This document shows, piece by piece, positions 1 through 9,429 of a stretch of 64,000 bases of DNA. The DNA comes from an uncultured Lachnospiraceae bacterium (GTDB lineage Bacteria; Bacillota; Clostridia; Lachnospirales; Lachnospiraceae), in NCBI GenBank assembly GCA_947172645.1, contig CAMWBY010000012.1:62001-126000 (forward strand), given 5' to 3'. Under the pieces are notes generated by a model. It was given only the letters and a program-made list of their open reading frames with translations. It was not told the origin of the DNA and did not search any database. A program made the translations under genes and the position numbers. How positions within the stretch are numbered: the stretch's first letter is position 1; every line of letters begins with the position of its first letter.

Positions 1-770
1 GGGGTGTGGCGGGGGCGGCCCTCGCCACAGGAATCAGCCAATGCGTGGGCGGCCTCTTCCCGCTTATATACTTCATCCGCCCCAATACAAGCCTGTTGCG
101 CCTTACCAGGACCAAGCTGGAAATCGCGCCTATGCTGCGCGCCTGTGGAAACGGCTCTTCCGAACTGATGAGCAACATATCCGCCTCCATTGTCAGCATC
201 ATTTACAATTTCCAACTCTTAAAGTATGTAGGTGAAGACGGTGTGTCGACATACGGCGTCCTGATGTACGTACAATTCATATTCATCGCCATTTCCATCG
301 GTTACTCCATTGGCTCCGCGCCCATCGTCAGCTACCATCTCGGCGCAGGCAATCATACGGAGCTTAAAAATATGCTGCAAAAAAGCGTGCTGTTGTCAAT
401 TGGTTCCGGTATCATACTGACCCTGGCCGCATACATACTTGCGCCTGTTTTGTCCGACATCTTCGTAGGATATGACCAAGGGCTGTTTGAACTGACATGC
501 CATGCATTCCGGCTGTTTGCTTTCTCATTTTTGCTCGCCGGATTTAATATTTTTGTCTCATCATTCTTTACGGCTCTCAATAACGGAATGGTATCTGCTG
601 CCATCTCCTTCATGCGGACACTGATTTTCCAGACTGCATCCGTCCTGATTCTGCCGCTTTTCTTCGGCGTCGACGGAATCTGGTGGGCAATCACCGTAGC
701 CGAAGCATGCGCATGTGCCCTCTCCGTTTTCTTCATCTGGACAGGGCGTAAAAAATACCGCTACATATAA
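1..770 (+). CDS. MATE family efflux transporter, C-terminal part (5' end outside window)
   Basis: The reading frame is open to the left edge, so the gene starts outside the window; the 254 or so residues seen are a bit more than half of a usual MATE protein of about 450. Several hydrophobic membrane segments are visible, with MATE-like stretches such as GNGSSELMSNISASIVS near residue 49 and the Gly/Ser-rich IGSAPIVSYHLGAG near residue 105. MATE proteins export drugs or metabolites in exchange for Na+ or H+; the substrate cannot be inferred. The gene converges on the chemoreceptor gene, with a shared hairpin between them at 795-836. Confidence 0.88.
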   Translation, partial: GVAGAALATGISQCVGGLFPLIYFIRPNTSLLRLTRTKLEIAPMLRACGNGSSELMSNISASIVSIIYNFQLLKYVGEDGVSTYGVLMYVQFIFIAISIGYSIGSAPIVSYHLGAGNHTELKNMLQKSVLLSIGSGIILTLAAYILAPVLSDIFVGYDQGLFELTCHAFRLFAFSFLLAGFNIFVSSFFTALNNGMVSAAISFMRTLIFQTASVLILPLFFGVDGIWWAITVAEACACALSVFFIWTGRKKYRYI

Positions 771-794
771 TATTATCTATTATGAAAATACATA

Positions 795-836
795 ACGCCA
801 GGCATTATGGGCTTGTCACCGCATAATGTCTGGCGT
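795..836. terminator. Bidirectional hairpin between the MATE and MCP genes
   Basis: A 15-bp inverted repeat (795-809 with 822-836, one G-T pair) lies between convergent genes. The plus-strand side is followed by a T-rich stretch and the minus side by a weaker one. It most likely ends both transcripts. Confidence 0.8.
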
Positions 837-865
837 ATTTGGATATTTTTTCTTTTGTCGCTTCT

Positions 866-2629
866 TCAGAACGTCTCGAAAATCGAAGTCCCGGTTTCCA
901 ATGTCTTGGCAATCCGTTGGTTTTCTTCCATCCGGCTGCTTATGGTTTCCATGTCGCGGACGAGAACCTGCGTGCTCTGGGCCGCACCGTTTACACCCCT
1001 CACGCCCTCGGCAATCGCCTGCGTAATCGCACTGATGGACGACGCGATTTCATCCATCGTCTGCTTCAAGCCGTCCGTTTTATCCGTAAATTCATTCATG
1101 ACGTTCTCTATGTAGGAAGCGTTCTCCCGGTATTGCACACCGCTTTGCACAAAAGCTTCCAGTTCCGGAAGAATGGATTCATTTAAGAACGCAATCAGGT
1201 TATTGGCATTATCGGATAGATTGTATACCGCATTCGTCACAATCACGTTGGTATCCTGGATTCTGCTTGCGGCCGCCTTACTGGAGTCCGCCAGCTTACG
1301 GATTTCTTCCGCCACAACACCGAAACCGCGCCCGGCCTCCCCCGCCCTCGCCGCCTCGACGGAAGCGTTCAGCGCAAGCATGTTCGTTTTGGCCGAAATA
1401 CTTAAGATATCATTAGACAACATATTTACCTGGTCTACACTCTTACTGTCCTCGATGGCGCTGTTTAAAACCGTCAGAATGTCGGACACCCTGCTTCCGG
1501 TCTCCTCCATATATATCCTGGCCTCAGATTCCATCTTTGCGGCATTGGCGCGCATCTGCTTCGTATACTCGTTGATGCTGCTTGATTTCAAAGCGATTTC
1601 GTCCACCTCCGTGCGGATTGCCTCGGCATTCTGGTTAATGACGCCCGCGGAATCTCCTACTTCCGACATCGTGGCGGCCAGTTCCTCCGTCACGGCGGAT
1701 AAGTCGGAAGCGCTGTCGTTGGAATTTCTCACACTCTCCTGCACACCGGAGACCACATTCTCCATCTGGCGGGTGTTGACAATAATCATTTTCAGTATTT
1801 CCTGGAGTTTTCCTATAAACGTATTAATGCCCCGTCCCAAATCTGCAATCTCATCGCTCGTTCGAATCGTAATTCTCTGGGTTAAATCTCCCCTGCCCTG
1901 GTCTAACCCGTCAATAATGGAATTAATCTCCTTTTTAGCCGACGTCACCGGGCGGATAACGCGCCTGACCACAATGCTCAGCGCTGTAATCAATGCAAAA
2001 ACACTGATAACCATAATAATGCCGTTTATCAACACGGCGCCGAAATAAGCTTTGCGCAGTTCGCTCCTGGCAGCCTCGGAACCTGCCATCGCATTGCTGT
2101 TCAATACCTGGATGGCCGCCTGGATATCGTTCGAATACTGTGCCACCTCACCGTTGGCCAGCCCGAAAGCCGCCTGGTTGTTTCCGGCCGCACTGTAACC
2201 GCACAATGTCACGATAGAGTACTTCAGGCTTTCATAGTCTGACATCAACTGCTCATAGCTAACCCTGTCCTCCTCCGATACCGTACTGCCAAAACGTTTG
2301 AGCATGTCATCCAGAAGTTCTTCCTCCGTGCGGATAGACGCCACCAGTTCCACCATTGTGTCCAAATCTATGGCTATAATATGGGAAAGCGCCATAGAAT
2401 GAAGCCTCTGTGTCTCTTTCTGTATATCGCTCAACCCGGAAATAGCCGCCATATAATCGTCAGCAATCGTGCTCGCCGTCCGGTTCACATTCTGTATATT
2501 CTGAATCGCCACAATATTGGAAAAAATACAGACAAAACTCAGCACAAAAATCGGTATCAACGTTAACAGCTTGATGCTGATACGCGGCTTATTTTTCACC
2601 GTCTGCTTTTGCTTCTCTTTCTTAGCCAT
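866..2629 (-). CDS. Methyl-accepting chemotaxis protein
   Basis: Transmembrane chemoreceptor of about 587 residues that signals ligand state to CheA/CheW. It has an N-terminal membrane helix at about residues 20-42, an extracellular helical region of about 150 residues resembling the four-helix-bundle MCP sensor, a second membrane helix near 195-220, a HAMP region with [16 protein letters not shown], and a long coiled-coil cytoplasmic domain carrying the conserved tip ([20 protein letters not shown]). The ATG at 2629 is chosen because GGGAGGG precedes it; an upstream ATG at 2644 has no such site. It lies 19 bases after the stop of a binding-protein lipoprotein gene, so the two are probably co-transcribed and the lipoprotein may supply the ligand. 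No other chemotaxis genes are in the window. Confidence 0.95.
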   Translation of the reverse strand: MAKKEKQKQTVKNKPRISIKLLTLIPIFVLSFVCIFSNIVAIQNIQNVNRTASTIADDYMAAISGLSDIQKETQRLHSMALSHIIAIDLDTMVELVASIRTEEELLDDMLKRFGSTVSEEDRVSYEQLMSDYESLKYSIVTLCGYSAAGNNQAAFGLANGEVAQYSNDIQAAIQVLNSNAMAGSEAARSELRKAYFGAVLINGIIMVISVFALITALSIVVRRVIRPVTSAKKEINSIIDGLDQGRGDLTQRITIRTSDEIADLGRGINTFIGKLQEILKMIIVNTRQMENVVSGVQESVRNSNDSASDLSAVTEELAATMSEVGDSAGVINQNAEAIRTEVDEIALKSSSINEYTKQMRANAAKMESEARIYMEETGSRVSDILTVLNSAIEDSKSVDQVNMLSNDILSISAKTNMLALNASVEAARAGEAGRGFGVVAEEIRKLADSSKAAASRIQDTNVIVTNAVYNLSDNANNLIAFLNESILPELEAFVQSGVQYRENASYIENVMNEFTDKTDGLKQTMDEIASSISAITQAIAEGVRGVNGAAQSTQVLVRDMETISSRMEENQRIAKTLETGTSIFETF

Positions 2630-2648
2630 ATAAACCCTCCCCATACTT

Positions 2649-3920
2649 TCACTCTGCTGTAGAAGCGGTGATGCCTTTCGCCAGATTATCCATCAGTTCC
2701 TGCAAGTCAATATTGTTTGGATTTCCGGCTATCATAATATTGGCGAACTCTGTGCAGGCGTCCCAATATTTTGCCCCCACACGCTGTAAATTGCCGTAAT
2801 GGGACTGTTCTAATATTGCCTGGACGGCAGGAATCTCTGCTGCGGCGTCCGAAGCGGCGGCTTTTATATTGGAAGGAACCTGATTCTTCTGTATAAAGCG
2901 CAGCGATTGGTTTTCCTCGTTGGTAAGCCAGTCGGCCAGTTTCATCGCCCACTCCTTATGCGCCGAATAAGCGTTAACTCCCATCATCTTATACCCTGTG
3001 AAAGAAGCCATCTGAATCTGCTGCCCGGCACAGGTAAATGTGGGCAGCTTCACCGCGCCGTAATCCTCGCCCCAGACATCCCTGACCTGGGTAGCGTTCC
3101 AAGTGCCGCTTACCCCCGCAATAACGCTGCCGTCCTGCACGCAGGAAATGAAGTCTGCATCCGAATGGCAGGCAAAAGCAGGGCTTGTGGTAAAATCCAG
3201 TATGGACTGCGCCACGTCCGTACCTTTTATGGCTCCTTCCGTGGAATTCCAACTACAATAATTGGTAACCCCATCCCCGTTAATCCCAAATTCAAGCCCC
3301 GTCTGACCGAAAAACGCATACAAATACCATCCGGAATTTAATTCCATGGAAATTTGCTTCCCGGCGGCCTCCGCCACACTCAGGATGCCGTCCAAGGTCT
3401 GCACGTCCTCCTCTGTAAAATAATCTTTGTCATAGTATAGGAAATACCCGTTATCAGCGGTGTAAGGAAAAGCGTAGAGTGTATCTTTATAAGACGCGGC
3501 GGCAATGGATTCCGCCACATTGGCGGACGACACCTCTTCGGCATTGCCCACCGGTTCCAACACACCGGCCGCCATCAGCCTCGAAAACTGGTCGTCCGGA
3601 AAAGAAAAGACATCCCCTGCATGATGAATGTCTCCCAGTATCACATCACTCGTGTTCGAATCAGGCTGCGCCACCAGCGTAATCTCGAAATCCGCTTGGC
3701 CGGCATAATGCTCCTGGAAAGATGCGGTCATCTCATTCAATAAATCAAAATTATCTTCCTCGGCCCAGACCGTCAAGGGAACTTTACCGGACTCCAATTC
3801 CTCCTGTCCCCCGGCATCCACACTCTGAACTGGCTCAACATCTGCTGTAGAGGAGCAGCCCGTTAAAATTGCAGCAATCGTGACGGCGCAGGCTCCTTGC
3901 TTCCATAACATCTTCTTCAC
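2649..3920 (-). CDS. Extracellular solute-binding lipoprotein (family 1, sugar type)
   Basis: A 423-residue MalE-type binding protein with a signal peptide and lipobox (AILTGC), so it should be lipid-anchored on the cell surface. The family binds sugars or oligosaccharides for ABC importers. Family features include [18 protein letters not shown] and the C-terminal [14 protein letters not shown]. It starts at GTG, placed 8 bases after AGGAGG. No permease or ATPase gene is next to it; the next gene is a chemoreceptor, which suggests a role in sensing rather than, or as well as, uptake. The ligand is unknown. Confidence 0.9.
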   Translation of the reverse strand: MKKMLWKQGACAVTIAAILTGCSSTADVEPVQSVDAGGQEELESGKVPLTVWAEEDNFDLLNEMTASFQEHYAGQADFEITLVAQPDSNTSDVILGDIHHAGDVFSFPDDQFSRLMAAGVLEPVGNAEEVSSANVAESIAAASYKDTLYAFPYTADNGYFLYYDKDYFTEEDVQTLDGILSVAEAAGKQISMELNSGWYLYAFFGQTGLEFGINGDGVTNYCSWNSTEGAIKGTDVAQSILDFTTSPAFACHSDADFISCVQDGSVIAGVSGTWNATQVRDVWGEDYGAVKLPTFTCAGQQIQMASFTGYKMMGVNAYSAHKEWAMKLADWLTNEENQSLRFIQKNQVPSNIKAAASDAAAEIPAVQAILEQSHYGNLQRVGAKYWDACTEFANIMIAGNPNNIDLQELMDNLAKGITASTAE

Positions 3921-4012
3921 CTCATGGCCTCCTGTAATTTTAATGTACTCCCGGAATATCTTTGAAATGTACCGGTATAGATTTTCTGTAATGCCCTTAT
4001 GATTTTATCATA

Positions 4013-4060
4013 TTCCTATTCGATGCACAACGTAGGAATTTCTTTCAATCGAATAAGGAA
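4013..4060. promoter_or_regulatory. Inverted repeat upstream of the binding-protein gene
   Basis: TTCCTATTCGAT at 4013-4024 is mirrored by ATCGAATAAGGAA at 4048-4060 with one extra base. It lies about 95 bases upstream of the binding-protein start. On the minus strand a weak TTGTGC / TAAAAT promoter pair overlaps its proximal arm. It could be an operator or an mRNA hairpin. Confidence 0.4.
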
Positions 4061-4081
4061 AATTACTTTGCGCACAAAAAT

Positions 4082-4105
4082 GCGCCCGGTTTCCCAACCA
4101 GACGC
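4082..4105 (-). terminator. Rho-independent terminator of xerD
   Basis: A 10-bp GC-rich stem (4082-4091 with 4096-4105, some G-U pairs) with a 4-base loop is followed on the minus strand by ATTTTTG. It lies 25 bases after the xerD stop. Confidence 0.85.
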
Positions 4106-4130
4106 CTCATATAAATTGCTTATTATCCTG

Positions 4131-5015
4131 CTACCCACGCGGATGGGCTTTCGCATACACTTCCCGTATATGGTTATGGTTCAGATTGGCATAAATCTGC
4201 GTGGTGGAGATATCCGAATGTCCAAGCATCTCCTGCACGCTTCTCAAATCCGCGCCATTCTCCACCAAATGCGCCGCAAACGAATGCCGCAGCGTATGGG
4301 GCGTGATGTCCGCCTTGATGTCCGCTTTCTTCGCATAATGCTTAATCAGCTTCCAAAATCCCTGTCTGCTCATGGGCTGCCCGGAACAGTTGGCAAAAAG
4401 TACATCGGAAGCCTTATTCTCCAACATCTCATTCCGCGTATCGCCCAGATACCTCGCCAAAGCTTTCTTCGCCGCCATCCCGAAGGGAATGACCCGCTCC
4501 TTATTCCTGTCGCGGCACAAGATAAAGCTCATCTGCATATTGACATCTGAAACCTTAAGCGTAATCAACTCTGTCACCCTGATTCCTGTGGCGTAGAGAA
4601 GTTCAAGCATCGCCTTATCCCGTATCTCCTTGTGGGAATCCCCGGAAGGCTGTTCCAACAGCCGCACCACCTCGTCGGGAGACATGATTTCCGGAATCTT
4701 CTTCTCAATCTTCGGCGCTTTCAGCGGCCCCGACCTGTCCTCCTCCACAATTCCCTCCTGTACCATATAATGGTAGAAAGCCTTGAGGGAGGCAATATTC
4801 CTGGAAACCGTCGCCGCCGCGAATTTATGTTCTTCTAAATCTTTCACATAATCTTCCAAATCCTTCTCGGTCATATCAGCCGCTCTCTCAATGCCCCGCG
4901 CCGACATGAAATGCTGCACTTTCGCTAAGTCTCTCTTGTAAGACATCTCTGTATTTGCCGAAGTACCTTTCACATTATGTAAATATGCTACAAATGCATT
5001 GATTTCTTTTTCCAT
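4131..5015 (-). CDS. xerD: Site-specific tyrosine recombinase XerD
   Basis: A 294-residue tyrosine recombinase; XerC/XerD resolve chromosome dimers at dif. The N-terminal SAM-like core-binding domain covers about residues 1-85 and the catalytic domain follows. The catalytic set is visible: Arg in ATGIRVTELI, the HTLRHSFAAHL box (His and Arg), a His in MLGHSDISTTQIY, and the Tyr nucleophile in IYANL. The start at 5015 is chosen over the longer frame at 5060 because MEKEINAFVAYL is the typical beginning and AAGGA lies just upstream. It follows spoIIM, an order seen in many clostridia. Confidence 0.93.
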   Translation of the reverse strand: MEKEINAFVAYLHNVKGTSANTEMSYKRDLAKVQHFMSARGIERAADMTEKDLEDYVKDLEEHKFAAATVSRNIASLKAFYHYMVQEGIVEEDRSGPLKAPKIEKKIPEIMSPDEVVRLLEQPSGDSHKEIRDKAMLELLYATGIRVTELITLKVSDVNMQMSFILCRDRNKERVIPFGMAAKKALARYLGDTRNEMLENKASDVLFANCSGQPMSRQGFWKLIKHYAKKADIKADITPHTLRHSFAAHLVENGADLRSVQEMLGHSDISTTQIYANLNHNHIREVYAKAHPRG

Positions 5016-5234
5016 GTAACCGGAAATCCTTCCCTGAGCGACTACTCTTATGTAAATCAACTCATCGTCTGCCTATCATTATAATCAGAATTTTAAAGAA
5101 AAGCAAATGGATTTTTCCCAGGTTTTATGGGCATTTCAGCCACTTTTTGAAGAAAACACAACATATCGTCAACGCCAGAATTTATGTCTACTATATGTGG
5201 GTAAAAACGCTATTAAAAAAATTTTTTATTATAT

Positions 5235-5837
5235 TTAAAATATTTTTAAAATAAAATGCAGCATCTTTGGATTGACATAACTTTCCAACAGACATCCAAT
5301 TATGACAACTGCTATAATGCCTATCATCTGCACCCCTTTTTTCAAATACATTTGTCTGCTGTGCCTCACATAGCATTCCTTATACGGGCTTTTGGAATAC
5401 AGCATCCGGTTGACGCCCATTGCCCAGACAAACATCGCCACATAAGCCGGAATCAACAAAATTCCCTGCGGCAAAATCCCCGCCGCCATAAGAAGCAGGC
5501 CGCGGATACCGTACCGGATGACCGCCACCGACAAAAGGCATCCCGCCGCCAGGCCGACATAGCATATATACCCGCACACCGCCACCAGGCCAACCATCGT
5601 CGTCGCAAGAAGCCCTAACATACAGACCGTAAATAACCGGTGCTTCAAGATATAGCCAAGAAGACCGATGCCTTCGGGCGTACTGTTTTTCAGGCGCAGA
5701 ATCATGTCTGTCCCAAGCAGGCTGCCATCCTTAATCCACGTATCGTATCCCACATTGACTATCAGGATTCCAAGGAACAGGCCAATGGTAAACAGATAAA
5801 CCACATAATAACAATTTTTTAACGGTGACTGTTGCAC
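5235..5837 (-). CDS. spoIIM: Stage II sporulation protein M
   Basis: A 200-residue integral membrane protein with about five hydrophobic segments. SpoIIM works with SpoIID and SpoIIP in peptidoglycan degradation during engulfment of the forespore. The length matches the family, and the SpoIIM pattern of an N-terminal membrane helix and a central Gly-rich membrane core (GLLLMAAGILPQGILLIPAY) is present. The start is GTG, preceded by GAGGGG. It lies between the Nudix gene and xerD on the same strand. Confidence 0.92.
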   Translation of the reverse strand: MQQSPLKNCYYVVYLFTIGLFLGILIVNVGYDTWIKDGSLLGTDMILRLKNSTPEGIGLLGYILKHRLFTVCMLGLLATTMVGLVAVCGYICYVGLAAGCLLSVAVIRYGIRGLLLMAAGILPQGILLIPAYVAMFVWAMGVNRMLYSKSPYKECYVRHSRQMYLKKGVQMIGIIAVVIIGCLLESYVNPKMLHFILKIF

Positions 5838-5942
5838 GGCGCATCCCCTCTTTCTTTTTCATGTATATGCCTGTATGGGCAAGTACATGCAGGGAAAATT
5901 AAGACAAAAGCTACGCCGGCAAACAGCCAACTACTTAATACG

Positions 5943-6479
5943 CTAACCGCGGATTTTATTGTAGTATGCCAGGACCGCCGACACCGTCTTACCGTCCTGA
6001 ATCTTACAGCCATAAATCATCCGCACCAGTTCTTCCACATCATAGCTCACAACGTCAAGATACTCGTCTTCGTCCAGATGCTGGCTGCTCCTGTGCAAAT
6101 CAGTGGCTACATAGACGTCGATTTTCTCGTCGCAGAAGGCAACCGTCGTGCGCAGTGACAGAAGCAGCTCTAACTTTCCTGCCGTATATCCCGTCTCTTC
6201 CTCCAGTTCCCTTGCCGCCGCAATCTCGGTAGGTTCGTCCGCACCGTTCAGTCCGCCCGCCGGAATCTCCAACGTCTCTCTGTCAAGCGCATTCCTGTAC
6301 TGCCTGACCATCAGAAGCTTTCCGTCTTCCTTCACGGCAACCACCGCGGCTGCACCCTTATGCCTGATATAGTCCCATTTTGCGATATTGCCGTTGGGCA
6401 CACGAATCGTGTCCTCATAATAATCGATAATCGCCCCTTTGTGCACCAATTCTCTGCCGATACGTTCATATTTATCCAT
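5943..6479 (-). CDS. Nudix hydrolase, ADP-ribose pyrophosphatase type
   Basis: A 178-residue Nudix protein. The full Nudix box G-x5-E-x7-REL-EEETGY is present at about residues 77-99, giving the Mg2+-binding glutamates. The family hydrolyses nucleoside diphosphate derivatives such as ADP-ribose; a Nudix gene beside spoIIM and xerD is a common arrangement in Firmicutes. The ATG is preceded by AAAGGCGG. The exact substrate is inferred from family resemblance only. Confidence 0.9.
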   Translation of the reverse strand: MDKYERIGRELVHKGAIIDYYEDTIRVPNGNIAKWDYIRHKGAAAVVAVKEDGKLLMVRQYRNALDRETLEIPAGGLNGADEPTEIAAARELEEETGYTAGKLELLLSLRTTVAFCDEKIDVYVATDLHRSSQHLDEDEYLDVVSYDVEELVRMIYGCKIQDGKTVSAVLAYYNKIRG

Positions 6480-6563
6480 AATAACCGCCTTTCTGTAGCC
6501 TGCAAACTTTGGGATGCAGGCAAATATTTATCGTTGAATTTGTTCAGATACGGAATCCATACG

Positions 6564-7580
6564 CTACTTCAATATACAACATGGTTTTATAGTGGAAGCC
6601 CATAACTTTACAGGCTCCATCACGCCTTCTTCCCAATCCATTTTCAAAACCGTAATCGAATCGGAATCCTGATTGGCGATAACGAGATAGTCCCCGAAAA
6701 CAGCAAAATCGCGGGGTGTCTTTCCGCCGCTGTGGACAATCTGTGAAAGCTCTAATAAGCCGTCCTCGCCGATGCGGTATGCCGCAATACTGTCATGTCC
6801 GCGGTTGCTCACAAAGAGGAAATCCCGCTCTGACTTGACCGCCGCCGCTGTGTTCTCTCCCTCGAAATCCGCCGGGAGCGTGGACAGAAGCTGCACAAGC
6901 ACAAAATCCCCGTCCTTTTCCTGGAATACAGCAATCTGATTGCTCAACTCACAGACCACATAAACGACGTCCGGCGTCCTCCGGCAAAACTCCAGGTGGC
7001 GCGGCCCTGAACCCGGCAGAAAGCACAATCGCTTCCCCGTATCCGTTAACGCTCTTTTCTGTTCATCTATGTCATATACAAAAACCTTATCCAACCCTAA
7101 ATCGACTACAAACGCTTCCTTACCGCGTACTCTTGCACAGTGCACATGGGGCGCTTCCTGTCTGGCAGGATGAACGCCTCTCCCCTCATGCGCAATTAGC
7201 TGCGTCTGTGCAACGGGGATTCCATCCTCCCCAACGTGATACACCGCAAGGGAACCGCTCGTATAATTTGCCACAAGAAGCATACGACCCGATTCATCCA
7301 GGCTGATATGGCAAGGGTCAGCGCCCTGGGTCGAAAGCGCGCACAACGGCTCTAAGCCGCCGCTGCCTATTCTCAGCGTATGGAGTGCCCCTGTGGGAAC
7401 TTCCTCTTTGACGGAATAAAGAACAGAATGTGAAGCATTAAAGCACAAATACGACGGGTTCCTGACAGCCCCACAGGCAGATATCCGTTCCAGGATGCCT
7501 CTCTCCGTATCCATGCGGAATTTGACGATGCCGTCTTCACCCGGTTCCGCGTAGGAACCGCTGTAAAACTCATATTCCAT
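6564..7580 (-). CDS. Lactonase family beta-propeller protein (6-phosphogluconolactonase-like)
   Basis: A 338-residue seven-bladed propeller of the Pgl/YbhE type, cytoplasmic (no signal peptide). Typical stretches are GADPCHISLDESGRMLLVAN, GSGPRHLEF and LFVSNRGHDSIAAYRI. Enzymes of this type hydrolyse 6-phosphogluconolactone, though many family members have untested substrates. The ATG at 7580 has AGGAGGG seven bases upstream and is preferred over the GTG at 7604. It is a single-gene unit with its own promoter at 7658-7686; no other pentose phosphate gene lies nearby. Confidence 0.88.
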   Translation of the reverse strand: MEYEFYSGSYAEPGEDGIVKFRMDTERGILERISACGAVRNPSYLCFNASHSVLYSVKEEVPTGALHTLRIGSGGLEPLCALSTQGADPCHISLDESGRMLLVANYTSGSLAVYHVGEDGIPVAQTQLIAHEGRGVHPARQEAPHVHCARVRGKEAFVVDLGLDKVFVYDIDEQKRALTDTGKRLCFLPGSGPRHLEFCRRTPDVVYVVCELSNQIAVFQEKDGDFVLVQLLSTLPADFEGENTAAAVKSERDFLFVSNRGHDSIAAYRIGEDGLLELSQIVHSGGKTPRDFAVFGDYLVIANQDSDSITVLKMDWEEGVMEPVKLWASTIKPCCILK

Positions 7581-7657
7581 AAGTATCCCTCCTACATATA
7601 ACACCTCTTTTTTACAGATTTTCTTCCTACCTGCTAATCGTATGATTTACATTACAT

Positions 7658-7686
7658 ATTATAAAAGTTTTCCTATTGTATTGCAA
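7658..7686 (-). promoter_or_regulatory. Vegetative (sigma-A type) promoter of the lactonase gene
   Basis: On the minus strand TTGCAA (7686-7681), a 17-base spacer and a perfect TATAAT (7663-7658) lie about 80 bases upstream of the lactonase start. Confidence 0.75.
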
Positions 7687-7793
7687 CCTTGTGTGCCACT
7701 GTCCTTATCCGGCAATTTCGGGGCATTCGCCAAATACTCGTGCAAGCACAGCGCCTGTCTCATTGCCCGCAGGAATAAAAGGGCAATTACAAC

Positions 7794-7829
7794 AAACGAG
7801 TAGGGGAAAAGCTTCTCTCCTACTCGTTT
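7794..7829 (-). terminator. Hairpin terminator downstream of the aminotransferase
   Basis: A perfect 11-bp stem (7794-7804 with 7819-7829) is followed on the minus strand by TTTGTTGT. It lies about 200 bases after the aminotransferase stop, beyond the folded element at 7895-8026. The plus side also runs into a T-rich stretch, so it may work both ways. Confidence 0.7.
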
Positions 7830-7894
7830 CTATACTTTTTATGCGTCTATTACTCTAACCGCCATAATTCCGCTTTACGGAATCTCAAATCCAA

Positions 7895-8026
7895 AGACAA
7901 GCAAGCTTGTCTGGGAGAATGCCCGTATTTTGAGCATTCTCCAGTGTGAGAAAAGTCTGCAAAGCAGACTTAGTACTTCTTTACGAAATGCCCTCTGGCA
8001 TGAGTCTTAGAAGTACTTCTCACACT
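7895..8026 (-). repeat. Multi-hairpin structured element overlapping the aminotransferase stop codon
   Basis: At least six inverted repeats fill this stretch: 7895-7902/7905-7912, 7914-7922/7934-7942, an outer stem 7943-7952/8017-8026, and inside it 7954-7960/7964-7970, 7972-7980/8009-8017 and 7988-7992/7997-8001. The outer 10-bp stem enters the stop codon of the aminotransferase gene. Such nesting is unlikely by chance. It may be an mRNA-end structure, a small RNA or a MITE-like palindromic element. Confidence 0.65.
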
Positions 8027-9311
8027 ATGCTTCCAACAATTTCTCCACGCTGACTAACTTCACGCACAGCACGAAAAGGTCTGTCGCCGCTGCCATCTCC
8101 TCGGAGGTCGGATAAGTCGGTGCAATACGGATATTACTGTCTTTCGGGTCAATCCCATACGGGAAAGTCGCCCCCGCGCCGGTCAATACCACTCCCGCTT
8201 CTTTACATTTCGCCACGATTTTCTTCGCGCAGCCTTCCATTGCATCGTAAGAAATGAAATAACCGCCTCTCGGCCTCGTCCACTCGCCGATGCCAAGCCC
8301 TCCAAGCTCCCTGTCAAGCACTTGCAGGACAGCCTCGAACTTCGGCCTCATAATCGCTGCATGTTTCTTCATATGTTCCAACATGCCGTTGATATCTTTA
8401 AAATATCTTGCATGACGGAGTTGGTTTACCTTATCATGTCCGATGGTCTGTATCGTCATAAACTTTTTCGCCTCTTCCACATTTGCCTTGGAAGATGCAA
8501 AAGCCGATATCCCTGCGCCGGAAAAGCTGACCTTGGAAGTGGACACGAACTCGTACACCATATCCGGGTTGCCTGCTTTCTCACATTCACTCAGGATTTC
8601 CAATATCTCATCCTGCTCATCGTCATACAGATGGTGAATCGCATAGGCATTATCCCAGTAAATACGGAAATCCTCCGCCGCCGGCTTCAACGCAGCGAAT
8701 CTTCTTACCGTCTCGTCGGAGTAGGAAATCCCCTGGGGATTGGAGTACTTCGGCACACACCAGATTCCCTTTACGGCGGCATCCTCAGACACATATTTCT
8801 CAACCAAATCCATGTCCGGTCCGTCAGGCGTCATCGGAATCGTAATCATCTCAATCCCGAAAAGCTGTGTAATCGCAAAATGCCTGTCATATCCCGGCAC
8901 AGGGCACAAAAACTTCACATGTTCCAGTTTGCACCAGGGCGTGCTGCCAAGTACGCCGTGCGTCACGGCACGGGACACCGTATCGTACATAATTGACAGG
9001 CTTGCATTGCCATATACAATGACATTCTCCGCCGGAACGCCGCCCATCATGTCCCCCATGAGACGCTTTACTTCCGGAATACCGTCCATAAGGCCATAGT
9101 TTCTTGTATCCATACCATTCTCTGTATTCATATCGGACTCAGAATCGAGAACATCCATAATGCCCATCGTCATATCAAGCTGCGCCGGTGTAGGTTTTCC
9201 CCTGGACATATCCAGTTTCAACCCTTTCCCCTTCACATCCTCAAACTGCTTGTCAAGTTCTGCCTTTAATGATAGAAGTTCTTCCCTGCTCATCTCACTG
9301 TACGGTTTCAT
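8025..9311 (-). CDS. Aspartate aminotransferase-like PLP enzyme (fold type I)
   Basis: A 428-residue aminotransferase of the clade that includes bacterial MocR-like aspartate aminotransferases without the DNA-binding domain. The N-terminal MSRGKPTPAQLDM, YGNASLSIMYDTV (phosphate-binding region), KYSNPQGISYSDET, the Asp/Tyr pair in YWDNAYAIHHLY and the region STSKVSFSGAGISAFA with the likely PLP lysine are all visible. It probably moves amino groups between aspartate or a related amino acid and 2-oxoglutarate; exact specificity is open. Start ATG with a GGAGGAAGGAG site. It is monocistronic, with a promoter at 9401-9429. Confidence 0.9.
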   Translation of the reverse strand: MKPYSEMSREELLSLKAELDKQFEDVKGKGLKLDMSRGKPTPAQLDMTMGIMDVLDSESDMNTENGMDTRNYGLMDGIPEVKRLMGDMMGGVPAENVIVYGNASLSIMYDTVSRAVTHGVLGSTPWCKLEHVKFLCPVPGYDRHFAITQLFGIEMITIPMTPDGPDMDLVEKYVSEDAAVKGIWCVPKYSNPQGISYSDETVRRFAALKPAAEDFRIYWDNAYAIHHLYDDEQDEILEILSECEKAGNPDMVYEFVSTSKVSFSGAGISAFASSKANVEEAKKFMTIQTIGHDKVNQLRHARYFKDINGMLEHMKKHAAIMRPKFEAVLQVLDRELGGLGIGEWTRPRGGYFISYDAMEGCAKKIVAKCKEAGVVLTGAGATFPYGIDPKDSNIRIAPTYPTSEEMAAATDLFVLCVKLVSVEKLLEA

Positions 9312-9373
9312 TGTATTACTGTTCTCCTTCCTCCGCCTGCAAATTTTTCCTGGCTATTTTCTTGTATTGAATA

Positions 9374-9429
9374 ATTGTATACAATCATACACCGCTAAAT
9401 ATTCTACTACAGATTTTATCATTCCACAA
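9374..9429 (-). promoter_or_regulatory. Promoter of the aminotransferase gene with an operator-like palindrome
   Basis: On the minus strand TTGTGG (9429-9424), a 17-base spacer and TAGAAT (9406-9401) form a promoter. A perfect 12-bp palindrome, ATTGTATACAAT, at 9374-9385 lies just past the expected transcription start. This is the place and form of a repressor site; palindromes of this kind are typical of GntR-like regulators. The regulator is unknown. Confidence 0.55.

Noticed and set aside
1173-2048. 291-codon plus-strand frame
   Set aside because: It is antisense to the chemoreceptor gene and shows no family features; a shadow of biased codon use.
4131-5015. Integrase of a mobile element
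   Set aside because: Length, gene context (spoIIM) and sequence fit the housekeeping XerD; no attachment repeats or cargo genes are seen.
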